Assembly (NCBI GenBank): GCA_934045905.1
Contig: OW203766.1
Span: 20,578,309 to 20,642,308 of the forward strand
Direction of reading: 5' to 3'
DNA from: Leuctra nigra
Taxonomy: Eukaryota > Arthropoda > Insecta > Plecoptera > Leuctridae
Length of the DNA stretch: 64,000 nucleotides
Made by a program: the position numbers and the translations under genes. Below are positions 29,701 through 41,300 of the stretch, one piece after another; position 1 is the first letter of the stretch, and each line of letters begins with the position of its first letter. The notes under the pieces were generated by a model. It ran no database searches. It was not told the origin of the DNA and was given only the letters and a program-made list of their open reading frames with translations.

Positions 29701-32700
29701 CGTACACCAAGAAGTTCCACGCCAGAGTCCAGAGCAGAGCCAGAGCCCCGCTGACATAGAACACCGCCTCCCATCCCCACTGCGCCAGGATGGACCCGCA
29801 GAGGGGGAGAGACACCACCACTCCCAGGGAGGCACCTGTAATATCAGTCACAGATCACCAACAGCCACATAGAACACAGCCTCCCATCCCCACTGCGCCA
29901 AGATGGACCCGCAGAGGGGGAGAGACACCACCACTCCCAGGGAGGCACCTGTAATATCAGTCACAGATCACCAACAGCCACATAGAACACAGCCTCCCAT
30001 CCCCACTGCGCCAGGATGGACCCGCAGAGGGGGAGAGACACCACCACTCCCAGGGAGGCACCTGGAATAGTCATGTCATCTGCAGATACCAACAGATAGT
30101 TCAATGCAGGGATGCCGCCAAGAATTCAAGAATTTTTGCTAGGGTGAGCATTGAGCGGCGGACATTTATTTAGGGTGGTAGACATATAATTTTTCCACTG
30201 AAAGTAGTATATTGATAGCACCACCTGGTTGGGGGGGGGGGGGGGGGGGGGAAGAGCTAGATCGAGTTGGTGGTGATTGATAGGTTAAAAGAAGCCAAGA
30301 CGTTTCTCGTTTTTTTCTAAATCAATAGAAACGAATTTGGGACGAATATGATTGGGGGCGTATTGTAAGTTACAAAAAAGGTTGATCTACAACTTAAATG
30401 CGGTGTAATTTTAGAAATGTTCTATCTGTGATTATTTCGTAAAATTATACCCTAAAATTAAAATTAAAATACTATATATTATATAATAAAAGCATCAATT
30501 ATTTTTGGGTGAACAGAGGGTGGGCAGCAGACAATTTTGGGTGGGCGCGCACCCACATGCGCCCACCCCTGGCCCCGTCCCTTGTTCAATGCCAGTTCAT
30601 TATTTTACATAGCCTACAATCATGTTTTGTATTAGATTATTTTATTCTAAGTAATCAGTAAAAATACGACCAATAAATAATGTCAAATGTTATGTCCGTG
30701 AACTGCACATTTGAAGTTGCTGACGGATGGAGGCAATGGCAAACAGAAGGAAGCGTGGACGCCCGAGGAGCTCGTGAATGGATGTTGTTCGGAGGGCAAT
30801 GGAGGAAAGGGGTTTGGAAGAACCACATGTGTGAGGATATGAATGGAGGTTGACATGCGAGAAACGCCAATCGCTGTAAATCTTCGTAAAAAATGAATAT
30901 TTAACAGATTATCTTTTAAATTTGTAGTTTTAAGTTTTATATTTTCTTTGCGCTTTGATTGAAATTACCTTGTTTGGACGGTGTATGATTGTATCTTTAA
31001 AAACAAATAACATAAGTTCTTAAATAGATGGTCCAATTAATTATTTTCAATCTAATCTCGTGACATATTTTTAATCTAATTTTAATCTAATCTATTCCGA
31101 TTCATTTTAGTCGTATGATTTAGATATATTTGATTATTGGGTAGGCCAAGGTTTGGACCTTGTCAGCGAACATTTATAATTGACGGCAAACTTACCTACA
31201 CGCGTAAACAAACCTATTAAGTAATTTTTATCTGTTATCGCTTCAGTAATCAGTGGCAATTACCTAATTAAGCGAGCGTAGTGAGCGTCACTGTACTCTT
31301 ATGGCACTTCCTCAGTGTTTTTTTTTTTTTTTTTTTTTTAGTTCTTAGTTTTTTTTAGTTTTTTTTGCCTGCACTGCCCTGGTTAAACCGCACAACCAAC
31401 CGATCTGAAATTTTGCACACATAGGTACTAACGTAACCTAAGCTATCTATGTGATCGTTTTTAAACGGGATCCTGTGATGGTTCAATTTTTTTTAATCTT
31501 TCGATTGGTTGGTCCGATTTATTTGAAAATTTGCAAAGTAATTGCTACCAACATTGTAATCTTACAAAGTTTCAGCCAAACCCTTCTATTGGTTAAAATT
31601 TAAAACCATCTATCTTGTGATTTTTTAAATATCAACTAGAACCGTTTGACGGTTTGACCATCAACTTAAAACTTTGCATGCTCATTGGGACAAACATTTT
31701 AGGTAATTTTTCCAATTTTCAGACTAATCTGTCGTTATCTTCAAAAGTTATTGTCATTTTAAGGACATTTTGTTCTATAATCTTGAAATATTTGCAAATA
31801 TGCCAAAAATTTAAAATATTATATCAGTGCTATCTGGATGCTTCAGGTACAAGACACCAGAAAAAAACACTCCGTGTAAAAAAGGCAGCCAAGTCTCTTT
31901 ACTTTAAAAAAATTCAACACCGAAAAGGAGTGATATCAAAAAAGGAGCCAAGTCAATGACATTTCCAAATATTAAATCGTATTTTTGAAATAAAAGAATA
32001 AACACCGAGAAATACTTTACAAAAGGACTTGGCGCATCGTTTTTTTAAAGACCTCATTCAATACTAAAAGTGGAAAGAAATTTAAAGTAGGTACATTTTC
32101 CTCTTTCTATTAGAGCCAGAAACTATGAATCAAGCTACTTTTAGTAATGGCTATTTTATAGTTTTGTCAATGGCGATAGTAGAAAGATTTCATGCTGTAA
32201 TAGATAAGTAATATAAGGGTGGAAGAATTAAATAACAATTGGAAGTGGGCTCATACATATTCTTATAGCACTGTTAATATGGTGATATTAGAAGGGTATC
32301 TTTTCATACTTTGATCTTGACTGAAGGAAATCATGAAACGTTGTCAAATAATTACGAACTGTCTTTGGAACACTATTATATATTTTTGAAGTGTCAAGTG
32401 TATAAAGTTAAAATTTTTAATAGAAATTCAATGTGACTATGTACTTTGTGAAATGTTTTGTTATAAAATGTGGATTAATAGAAATGTATTTCATGATGAT
32501 AAGGTTTAACGCATGAGACTTAATTATGTTGACCACGAAACAATATTACGAAGATAACTAACTATTGTGTATTTATAGAAAACATAGGCAACAAGTTTTA
32601 TCGCGTACGTACATATTCTAATAGATAATATTTTACAGTAGGTATATGTATAATATGTAATTGAAAGATGTTTCCCTATTATTCTAAAAATTCTAAATTA

Positions 32701-35221
32701 CGGTGGTATATCAATGGCATATGCTTATGAATCAAAAAATGAATTTAAAAAACGATGCGCCAAGTCCTTTTGTAAAGTATTTCTCGGTGTTTATTCTTTT
32801 ATTTCAAAAATACGATTAAATATTTGGAAATGTCATTGACTTGGCTCCTTTTTTGATATCACTCCTTTTCGGTGTTGAATTTTTTTAAAGTAAAGAGACT
32901 TGGCTGCCTTTTTTACACGGAGTGTTTTTTTCTGGGATATCACTTCTTTTGTTAGTTTATTCATACAGCTTGTAGCACATGTCCGAGCAGGGACTAATTT
33001 CTTTAAAAAAATACGCCTCAACCGATTTGCTTACTAAGAAAAGTTGCGTTTGGTATAAGATGAAAATGATTATCCCAGAAGAATAGCTTAAGTTTCGTTA
33101 TAATCGATCCAGCCGTTTTCGATATATGACGTCACTTCCGGTTTTGAAAAAGCGGCCGAAAATAATGTCGTCTTGAATTCATAATTATAAGTCCTACATA
33201 ATTGCACAATTTGGTTGCAATCGGTACAGACGATTTCGATATATGACGTCACTTCCGGTTTAACCAATGGCGGCCGAAAATAATGTCGTCTTTTTATCCA
33301 TAATTATAAGTCCTACATATTTCCAAAATTTGGTTGCAATCGGTACAGACGTTTTCGATATATGACGTCCCTTCCGGTTTTAACAATGACGGCCGAAAAT
33401 AATGTCGTCTTTAATTCATAATTTTTAGTCCTCCATATTTCCAAAATTTGGTTGCAATCGGTACAGACGATTTCGACATATGACGTCACTTCCGGTTTTA
33501 ACAATGGCGGCCGAAAATAATGTCGTCTTTAATTCATAATTATAAGTCCTACACATTTCCAAAATTTGGTTGCTATCGGTACAGCCGTTTTTGATATATG
33601 ACGTTACTTCCGGTTTTAACAATGGCGGCCGAAAATAATGTCGTATTTCATTCATAATTATTAGTCCTCCATATTTCCAAAATTTGGTTGCAATCGGTAC
33701 AGCCGTTTTCGATATATGACGTCACTTCCGGTTTTAACAATGGCGGCCGAAAATAATGTCGTCTTCAATTCATAATTATTAGTCCTACACATTTTCAAAA
33801 TTTGGTTGCAATCGGTACAGCTGTTTTCAATATATGACGTCACTTCCGGTTTTAAAAATGGCGGCCGAGAACACTGCAACCTTGAATTTATAATTATTTA
33901 CAAAGTAGGTTTACTAAATATCTATTTAAAAGTATAAAGTGGTGAATTTTGTGTCAATTATCATATTTATGACGTCATTTAGCATATTTATGACGTCATT
34001 TCCGGTATAGGTAATAGGAAAACAATCTAGTTGATACTTTATGAACGACCATCTGAATTCATAATCCCTATATTTCCGTAAAATCGGTCTTGCCGTATGT
34101 AATATATGACGTCACTACCGGTTTCATTTAGTGGTTCCTGCTGCCATTTCCGGTACCGTTAATTTGTTTATTCATTTTTCACAATTGAGTTTCAAAAAAA
34201 GTTGCAGAATGAATACGCAGGAGCTAGTTCAGTTGCAAACGGTACAGGCGTTTTAGATATATTACGTCACTTCCGGTTTCAGGAATGGCGGCCGAGAACA
34301 CTGCCTCCTTGAATTTATAATTTGTATTGTCTATGTTACAATGTAAGTTACTTATGTATGTATTTTAAGTATAATTTGTTGAAATAAGTTAAATATTGCG
34401 TATTTATGACGTCACTTCCGGTTCAGAAAATAAGAAAATAATAATTTTTTTATTGATACTTCATATAGATGACCGTCTAAATCGAATGGCGCTAATTTCG
34501 TTCTAATCGGTCCAGACGTTTTTGAGATATGACGTCACTTCCGGTTTAAAAATGGCGGCACAAAAAATCACAAGAGGCAAGGTATCATCAGACGCCAAAA
34601 GTGCATATGTGGTAAAAATTTCAGGTTGATCGGTTCAGCCGTTTAGGCTGTGGCGGTGATAGCAACGTTTCCTGATATCTGAATCATCATCATCAGATAG
34701 CTTTTAAAAGGGGTGTAATTTCACTGTTTTCACGGCCCTCTAGCACCCAAACGGCATAACGTATTGTTCCCAAATTTGGTATATGTTGTCAGGTGGGCCA
34801 TAGCTCGAAATTAAGTTATTTCGCAACAATGTGAGATTTCCCAATTTTGAGATCCAGTAGGCCGAAAATGCCATGTTGTTGCTTACAGTAAAAGTGTTTC
34901 GTCTGCTCCTCAGTTTATTAGGCATTTACGGTATGTTGAGTGAGTGTGAGTGTATAGTACGACTTGGCTGGGTGGAGCGACCGCTCCACTAGATGTAGTG
35001 CAGAGACTTGCAAACACATATCAAATCTCAACAACACTAAGACTCGATTATCAACGCGGTACACAGAGCGTTTTCCTATAGTAATATGTCAAAATAAATA
35101 TCATAATAGCTTATTGTTGATTGATTTACAAATAAGTATACATTGGAGAGACTTCTGTTGAATAATTGAGCGAGCGGAGCGAGCGTCTCCACTTGAAACT
35201 TATGGCTCGAATCTCTGTATT

Positions 35222-35304
<83 letters not shown>

Positions 35305-38300
35305 GTGTATTTCGCATTAACTTTTAAACGAAGTAATGAATCTGGCCATTTTTTTTTTTACAAAAGGTGCATTACAATCCGTAGCAGAAGGCTATTGATT
35401 TCCAGCAAAATCGATCCATTAATTTCATCGGAAACTTGATTAGTAGTTAGTAGGTCTTGGCTTGGCAATATGAAAGAAACGTCAACTCTGTGTGCCAATA
35501 AAACTGGAATCGGTTGACCGATCATCACCATTGTCATTGTTACCAGCATTAAGGTGATACTAGCGCTCGGCCGTTTTAGAAAATTGAGAGAGAAAAATTG
35601 TTTCATAAGTGAGTGTAACTTTTACAGGAAGCTCATATGATCAGTCTGATTGTGTATTAGCAGCCCTTTTTAATTTTTGCTCATTACATCTTTAATTAGG
35701 CGCCGGTTATTTAACAAAACCGGTCAAAACGATTAAATTTGCGATACGATTGGAGACCAAACCCGTAAACCAATTGATCTCAAATTTTAATCATGATTAG
35801 ATGAAAGACAAACTTAGGGTTATCCCTTGGCACATTTTTTAAATTTAATTTTATACGGCGCCCAGGGAGACGAGAAAATAGCTAATTTTTCATAAAAAAA
35901 TCCACTAATTATTACTAATTAACGAAACAAAAAATTAAAAATGTACCAAGGGATAACCCTAAGTTTGTCTTTTATCTAATCACGATTAAAATTTCAAATA
36001 ATTTGCTCTACCCATTTCGTCTCCAATCGTATCGCAAAGAGTGTCTACAAAAAGCAGCAAAATCGCTCGCGCTTGCAGCACCTTAAGTGTATTTTGACTA
36101 ATCTTTAATGAACTTCAAGAGAAATAGACATTTTACTGACATTTGTATGCTTAATTTAAAATGGCCTGTAGCCACACCACCGTTTACCTATCAAATGGTA
36201 TCATATAAATCTGATCCAACTCATATTTTGCATGGTCGTTTAGACCAACAATGTCTCTTATTTTACAAATTTTTAGCCCAATCAGTCAAGAACGAAATGA
36301 TTGTTTTCCAGTGCCAATTGAATTGAATCTGATATGCTATATGTACCAGGGAGCTTAGATGCTATTTTCAAGTTTCGATGAAAAGCATATACTTTCATGT
36401 TGATTAAGTGATCATTTTTCAATTCAATATGGATGTATATGTTTTCTGTGCGTTGTGTACGCATTTCCGGTTCGAGAATTTGCACATAGGTATACGTGCT
36501 CGCTTATCAACGCGTTACACTGAGCGTTTTCCTAGTTAAGGTAATACTAGCGCTCGGCCGTTTTAGAAAATTGAAAGAGAAAAATTGTTTTATACGTGTA
36601 GCTTTGACAAGATGTTCATATGATCAGTCTGATTGTTTATTAGTAGCACTTATTCATTTTTACTTTGTGCCTTGTTAATTAGGCGCCGGTTATTTAACAA
36701 AACCACGCAAAACGATGAAATTTCCGATACGATTGGAGACCAAACCCGTTAACCAATTGATCTAAAATTTTAATCATGATTAGATGAAAGACAAACTTAG
36801 ATTTTTGAAACTTAATTTTATACGGCACCCATAGCGAGACAAGAAAGTAGCTAAATTTTCACCAAAAATCCACTAATTATTACTAATTAACGAAACAAAA
36901 AATAAAAATGTACCAAGAGATAACCCTAAGTTTGTCATTTATCTAATCACGATAAAAATTTCAAATCGTTTCGTCTAACCCATTTTGTCTCCAATCGTAT
37001 CCAAAAAAGTGTCTACAAAATGCAGCAAAATCGATCGCGCTTGAACCACCTTAAGTTGCAGCTTGGCACCTATCATATTCACTAAAAGCTAAAACACATG
37101 ATCGTAGAGTGTGTGGGTGTAATCAGGTTTAATATTGACCCAATGAGCGAAGTTCAAACACCAATGAGCTGACGAGATTATAATTCGAGCAAGAATGTTA
37201 GTTAGGTGATATCTGATGAGCCTTTGTCGACGATCTTTCTTTGAGAAGTAAATATTTTACGTAATGTTGGAACACTTCACTGTATGTTACTTATATTCTT
37301 TTCTAGATTGGTCCGTATTTCACATACTACCTAATCTAGTGGAGCGGTCGCTCCACCCAGCCAAGTCGTACTATACACTCACAGTCACTCAACATACCGT
37401 AAATGCCTAATAAACTGAGGAGCAGACCAAACACTTTTACTGTAAGCAACAACATGGCATTTTCGGCCTACTGGATCTTAAAATTGGAAAATCTCACATT
37501 GTTGTGAAATGTCTTAATTTCGAGCTATGGCCCACCCCACTACATATACCAAATTTGGGAACAATAGGTTATGCCATTTGCGCGCTAGAGGACCGAGAAA
37601 ACAGTGAAATTACACCACTTTCTGATTCTGAAGATGATGATTCTGATGATATCAGGAAACCCTGTTGACAGCGCCACAGCCTAAACGGCTAAACCGATCG
37701 ACCTGAAACTTTTACCACATATGCACTTTTGGCGTCTGATGATACCTTGCCTCTTGTGATTTTTTGTGCCGCCATTTTTAAACCGGAAGTGACGTCATAA
37801 CTCAAAAACGTCTGGACCGATTAGAACGAAATTAGCGCCATTCGATTTAGATGGTCATCTATATGAAGTATCAATAAAAAAAATATTATTTTCTTATTTT
37901 CTAAACCGGAAGTGACGTCATAAATACGCAATATTTAACTTATTTCAACAAATTATACTTAAAATACGTACATAATTAACTTACATTGTAACATAGACAA
38001 TACAATTTATATATTCAAGGTAGCAGTGTTCTCGGCCGCCATTCCTGAAACCGGAAGTGACGTCATATATCTAAAACGCCTGTAACGATTGCAACTGAAC
38101 TAGCTCCTGCGTATTCATTCTGCTATTTATTTGAAAAATCAATTGTGAAAAATGAATAAATAAATTAATGGTACCGGAAATGGCGGCAGGAACCACTAAA
38201 TGAAACCGGAAGTGACGTCATATATTACAAACGGCATGACCGATTTTACGGAAATATAGGGATTAGGAATTCAGATGGTCGTTCATGAAGGTATCAACTA

Positions 38301-41300
38301 GATAAAACTAGATTGTTTTCTTATTACCTATACCGGAATTCGGCCGCTATTTCAAAACCGGAAGTGACGTCATGTATCGAAAACGGCTGGATCGATTATA
38401 ACGAAACTTAAGCTATTCTTCTTGGATAATCATTTTCATCTTATACCAAACGCAACTTTTCATAGTAACCAAATCGGTTGAGGCGTATTTTTTTAAAGAA
38501 ATTAGTCCCTGCTCGGACATGTGCTACAAGCTGTATGAATAAACTAACAAAAGAAGTGATATCCCAGAAAAAAACACTCCGTGTAAAAATACCAGCCAAG
38601 TCTCTTTAACTATAAAAAAAAAATAGAAGAAATCTAAAAATTCAGCACTGAAAAGGAGTGATATCAAAAAAGGAGCCAAGTCAACGAATTTTCAAAATTT
38701 TAATCGTACCATTGAAATAAAAATATCAACCCCCGAGAAATACTTAAAAAAAGGACTTGGCGCATCGTTTTTTTAAAGACATTTTTCTATTCTTAAGCTT
38801 ATGCCACTCACATACTACGTAGTTCAGAAATGCCTAGAAAAATTGGGACAAAACTTTCAAATTAAATATTGAACATTCTGTAAAATATTTTAAATTTAAA
38901 TATAAGTACGCAAAGAAACATAGCATTGTCTTACAAGCAATAAATACAGAACAGTTGTGTTTGTGATTGGTAGGTACCTATAGTTTTGTGGGTACATCAA
39001 CATACCTACTACAGCATTATACTTTGAACCTTCTCGCCGTGTAATTAATTGCTATTAATTAACATTTTATACCAAAAAAATTCATAAATTACATAACGTA
39101 TTACTTTAGATAAAAATCTAGTCAGTAATTATTTGAGCAGCATGGCTCAGTGCACTAGTCACTTATACAAATCTCATTGACGGCCTTCTTGTAATGAGCG
39201 CTTTCGCTATTTCCCTCAGTCACGATATTGAGAAGTATGATTGATTAATATGACCCTAGAAATAGTGGCAATAACGAATAGACTAGGCCGCTTCCGTTTA
39301 TTCGTTATTCGTTTATCCGTTTATTTCCTCTGAATATTGACAAAATACCAAAACTGCCAGTAGGTAAGAGTACTAGTTATATTAAAACGTAGTATGATTC
39401 GTCGATAATGAATGTGATATACTCAGGAAAATATACTTGTAGAGTTCTTCCTATACTTTTAGGATAGAAAAGTGTCTTTAAAAAAACGATGCGCCTAGTC
39501 CTTTTTTTAAGTATTTCTCGGGGGTTGATATTTTTATTTCAATGGTACGATTAAAATTTTGAAAATTCGTTGACTTGGCTCCTTTTTTGATATCACTCCT
39601 TTTCAGTGCTGAATTTTTAGATTTCTTCTATTTTTTTTTTATAGTTAAAGAGACTTGGCTGGTATTTTTACACGGAGTGTTTTTTCTGGGATTTCAAGTA
39701 CCTCACTCTATAGAAAATCTCCGAAAATAATTATTTGTCTGGGTCTGAAAGGGGTATTAAAATTAATCTTCATTTTTATACCATTTTATGTATACCACTT
39801 CATTTTTATATAGTTTTAACTGTTACTTGTAGTACATGTAATTTAGCTGGTCGCAGCTGTCTTTCCTTTATTAACGTATACATTTTCATTCTGGGTAAAA
39901 TTTCAATTATACTGATGAAAAGAAATGAAATGAAATTGTAAGTTGAGAGAACTCAACGAGAGGAGAATTAGGCCGAGACCCACTAAATTACACGTACAAA
40001 ATATATTTTGCAGTATAAGTACGTGAGTGGAGAAGAACTAAAATAATCAGTGTCTTTTTTGAATAAAATAAGCAAACCCAAAAATAGTTTAAAAAATTCT
40101 CATCAAATAAAAAAAATCTGTAAAATAAGGATTATATTTTTTTTAACTCAAAAAGGCCAAAAATCACATCCTACTTTTAAAATTAAAAAATTTGGCAACG
40201 TGACATCGCATAACCTATTGAATTTTGAATTGTAAAAATCAAAACAAGTAAAAAAAAATACCCGATAGGTATACTTAAGCCCCATTTACACGGTGCAATT
40301 TCTTGAACAATTTCTGTGACACAGTGGTTCTGCTCGTGCGCAGTGTCACTTTTGAGATGAAAAAGTGACTCTGCACATGTGCAGAACTTTTGTGGCACTG
40401 AAGTTGTTCAAGAAATTGCACCGTGTAAATTGGGCTTTAGAATGAAATATAAAATTAAAAATTAAACAAAAATCACACAAAGTCATTGATATCTCAGTAA
40501 CAGCGGACCCTCCACTGATGCTGTGACTGTACCTTGCACTGCGAAGGAGACGAACCTGGCCCTCTCCTCGAGAGGCACCCACAGAGCCACCGACGCACTG
40601 AGGGCGGGGAAAAGGACTCCTTGAGCGAGTCCTTGACACATCCTGATTGCCAACAGCAAAGTCCAGTGAATGTGCGCAGCCAATGGAAGAGCCAACGCCA
40701 GGATCCCGTTGATGAAGATGGCACCGCCGAAAACTCGCTTTGTACCTTCAAAATAAGAATGAGAGGTAAAATAACTATTTAGACATGCCCAGCACATGTT
40801 TGAAAACTTGGCATTATTACATTTTTAAAATTACGTCTTGACCACTTCCCCTAAAAAACCATAAAATACCTAGCAGGAGAATCGTGTAAAAATAAATCTG
40901 TAGCTTGGAATGATGAAATCCACCTCAATAATTTGCAAATAGACTGAAGTCCATAAATAAATTACATTGGAACATTCTCTTTCAAAATGACGGGTGCCAC
41001 TAATAAATATGACTGGATGTAATTAAAATGGACTTCGAGCCTTCTGTATCTAATGTGCAGAAATGAAACATGATGGGAATTATAAATCAGTTTTACAGAG
41101 TGGACATTTTGAAATACAAAGTCGTAGAAAATGGTCATTTCAGTTATAAGTAATTATATCAATCTAGGATGCAATTTCGTGATTGCTTTATGACGACATG
41201 ATTGGATCGATTCGGTAAATTTTAATACGTTGTTATCTAGCACTAACAATACCTAGTTATCCTATCAACAACGACACATGCTTAACATAAAAAAAAATCA

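Larger units (their letters stand above)
31269..35077 (-). mobile_element. Family Y repeat, copy Y3, split by an X element
   Basis: The 3' terminus (AGCGAGCGTAGTGAGCGTCA on the plus strand) starts at 31269, and Y sequence runs to about 31856. It then resumes at 34993 with GTAGTGCAGAGACTTGCAAA and ends at the Y 5' terminus (ACACAGAGCGTTTTCCTA). The uninterrupted copy Y4 has these two flanks adjacent. Element X1 therefore jumped into this copy. Confidence 0.85.
35162..36535 (-). mobile_element. Family Y repeat, copy Y6, carrying a MITE
   Basis: In reverse orientation, it begins with GAGCGAGCGGAGCGAGCGTC at the 3' terminus and ends with TATCAACGCGTTACACTGAG and CGTTTTCCTAG at the 5' terminus. 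It has gained a (TCTG)n run at 35224-35306 and a TTAA-flanked MITE at 35553-36082. Confidence 0.75.

Noticed and set aside
31269..31856. Y3 as a simply truncated repeat
   Set aside because: The missing part is found on the other side of X1 at 34993-35077, so the copy is interrupted, not truncated.
33120..33890. Regular repeats that might suggest a CRISPR array
   Set aside because: The 118-bp units repeat as a whole, without unique spacers, in a eukaryotic transposable element; it is a minisatellite-like array.
35126..35317. Open frame with repeating RQTD
   Set aside because: Produced by the (TCTG)n microsatellite.
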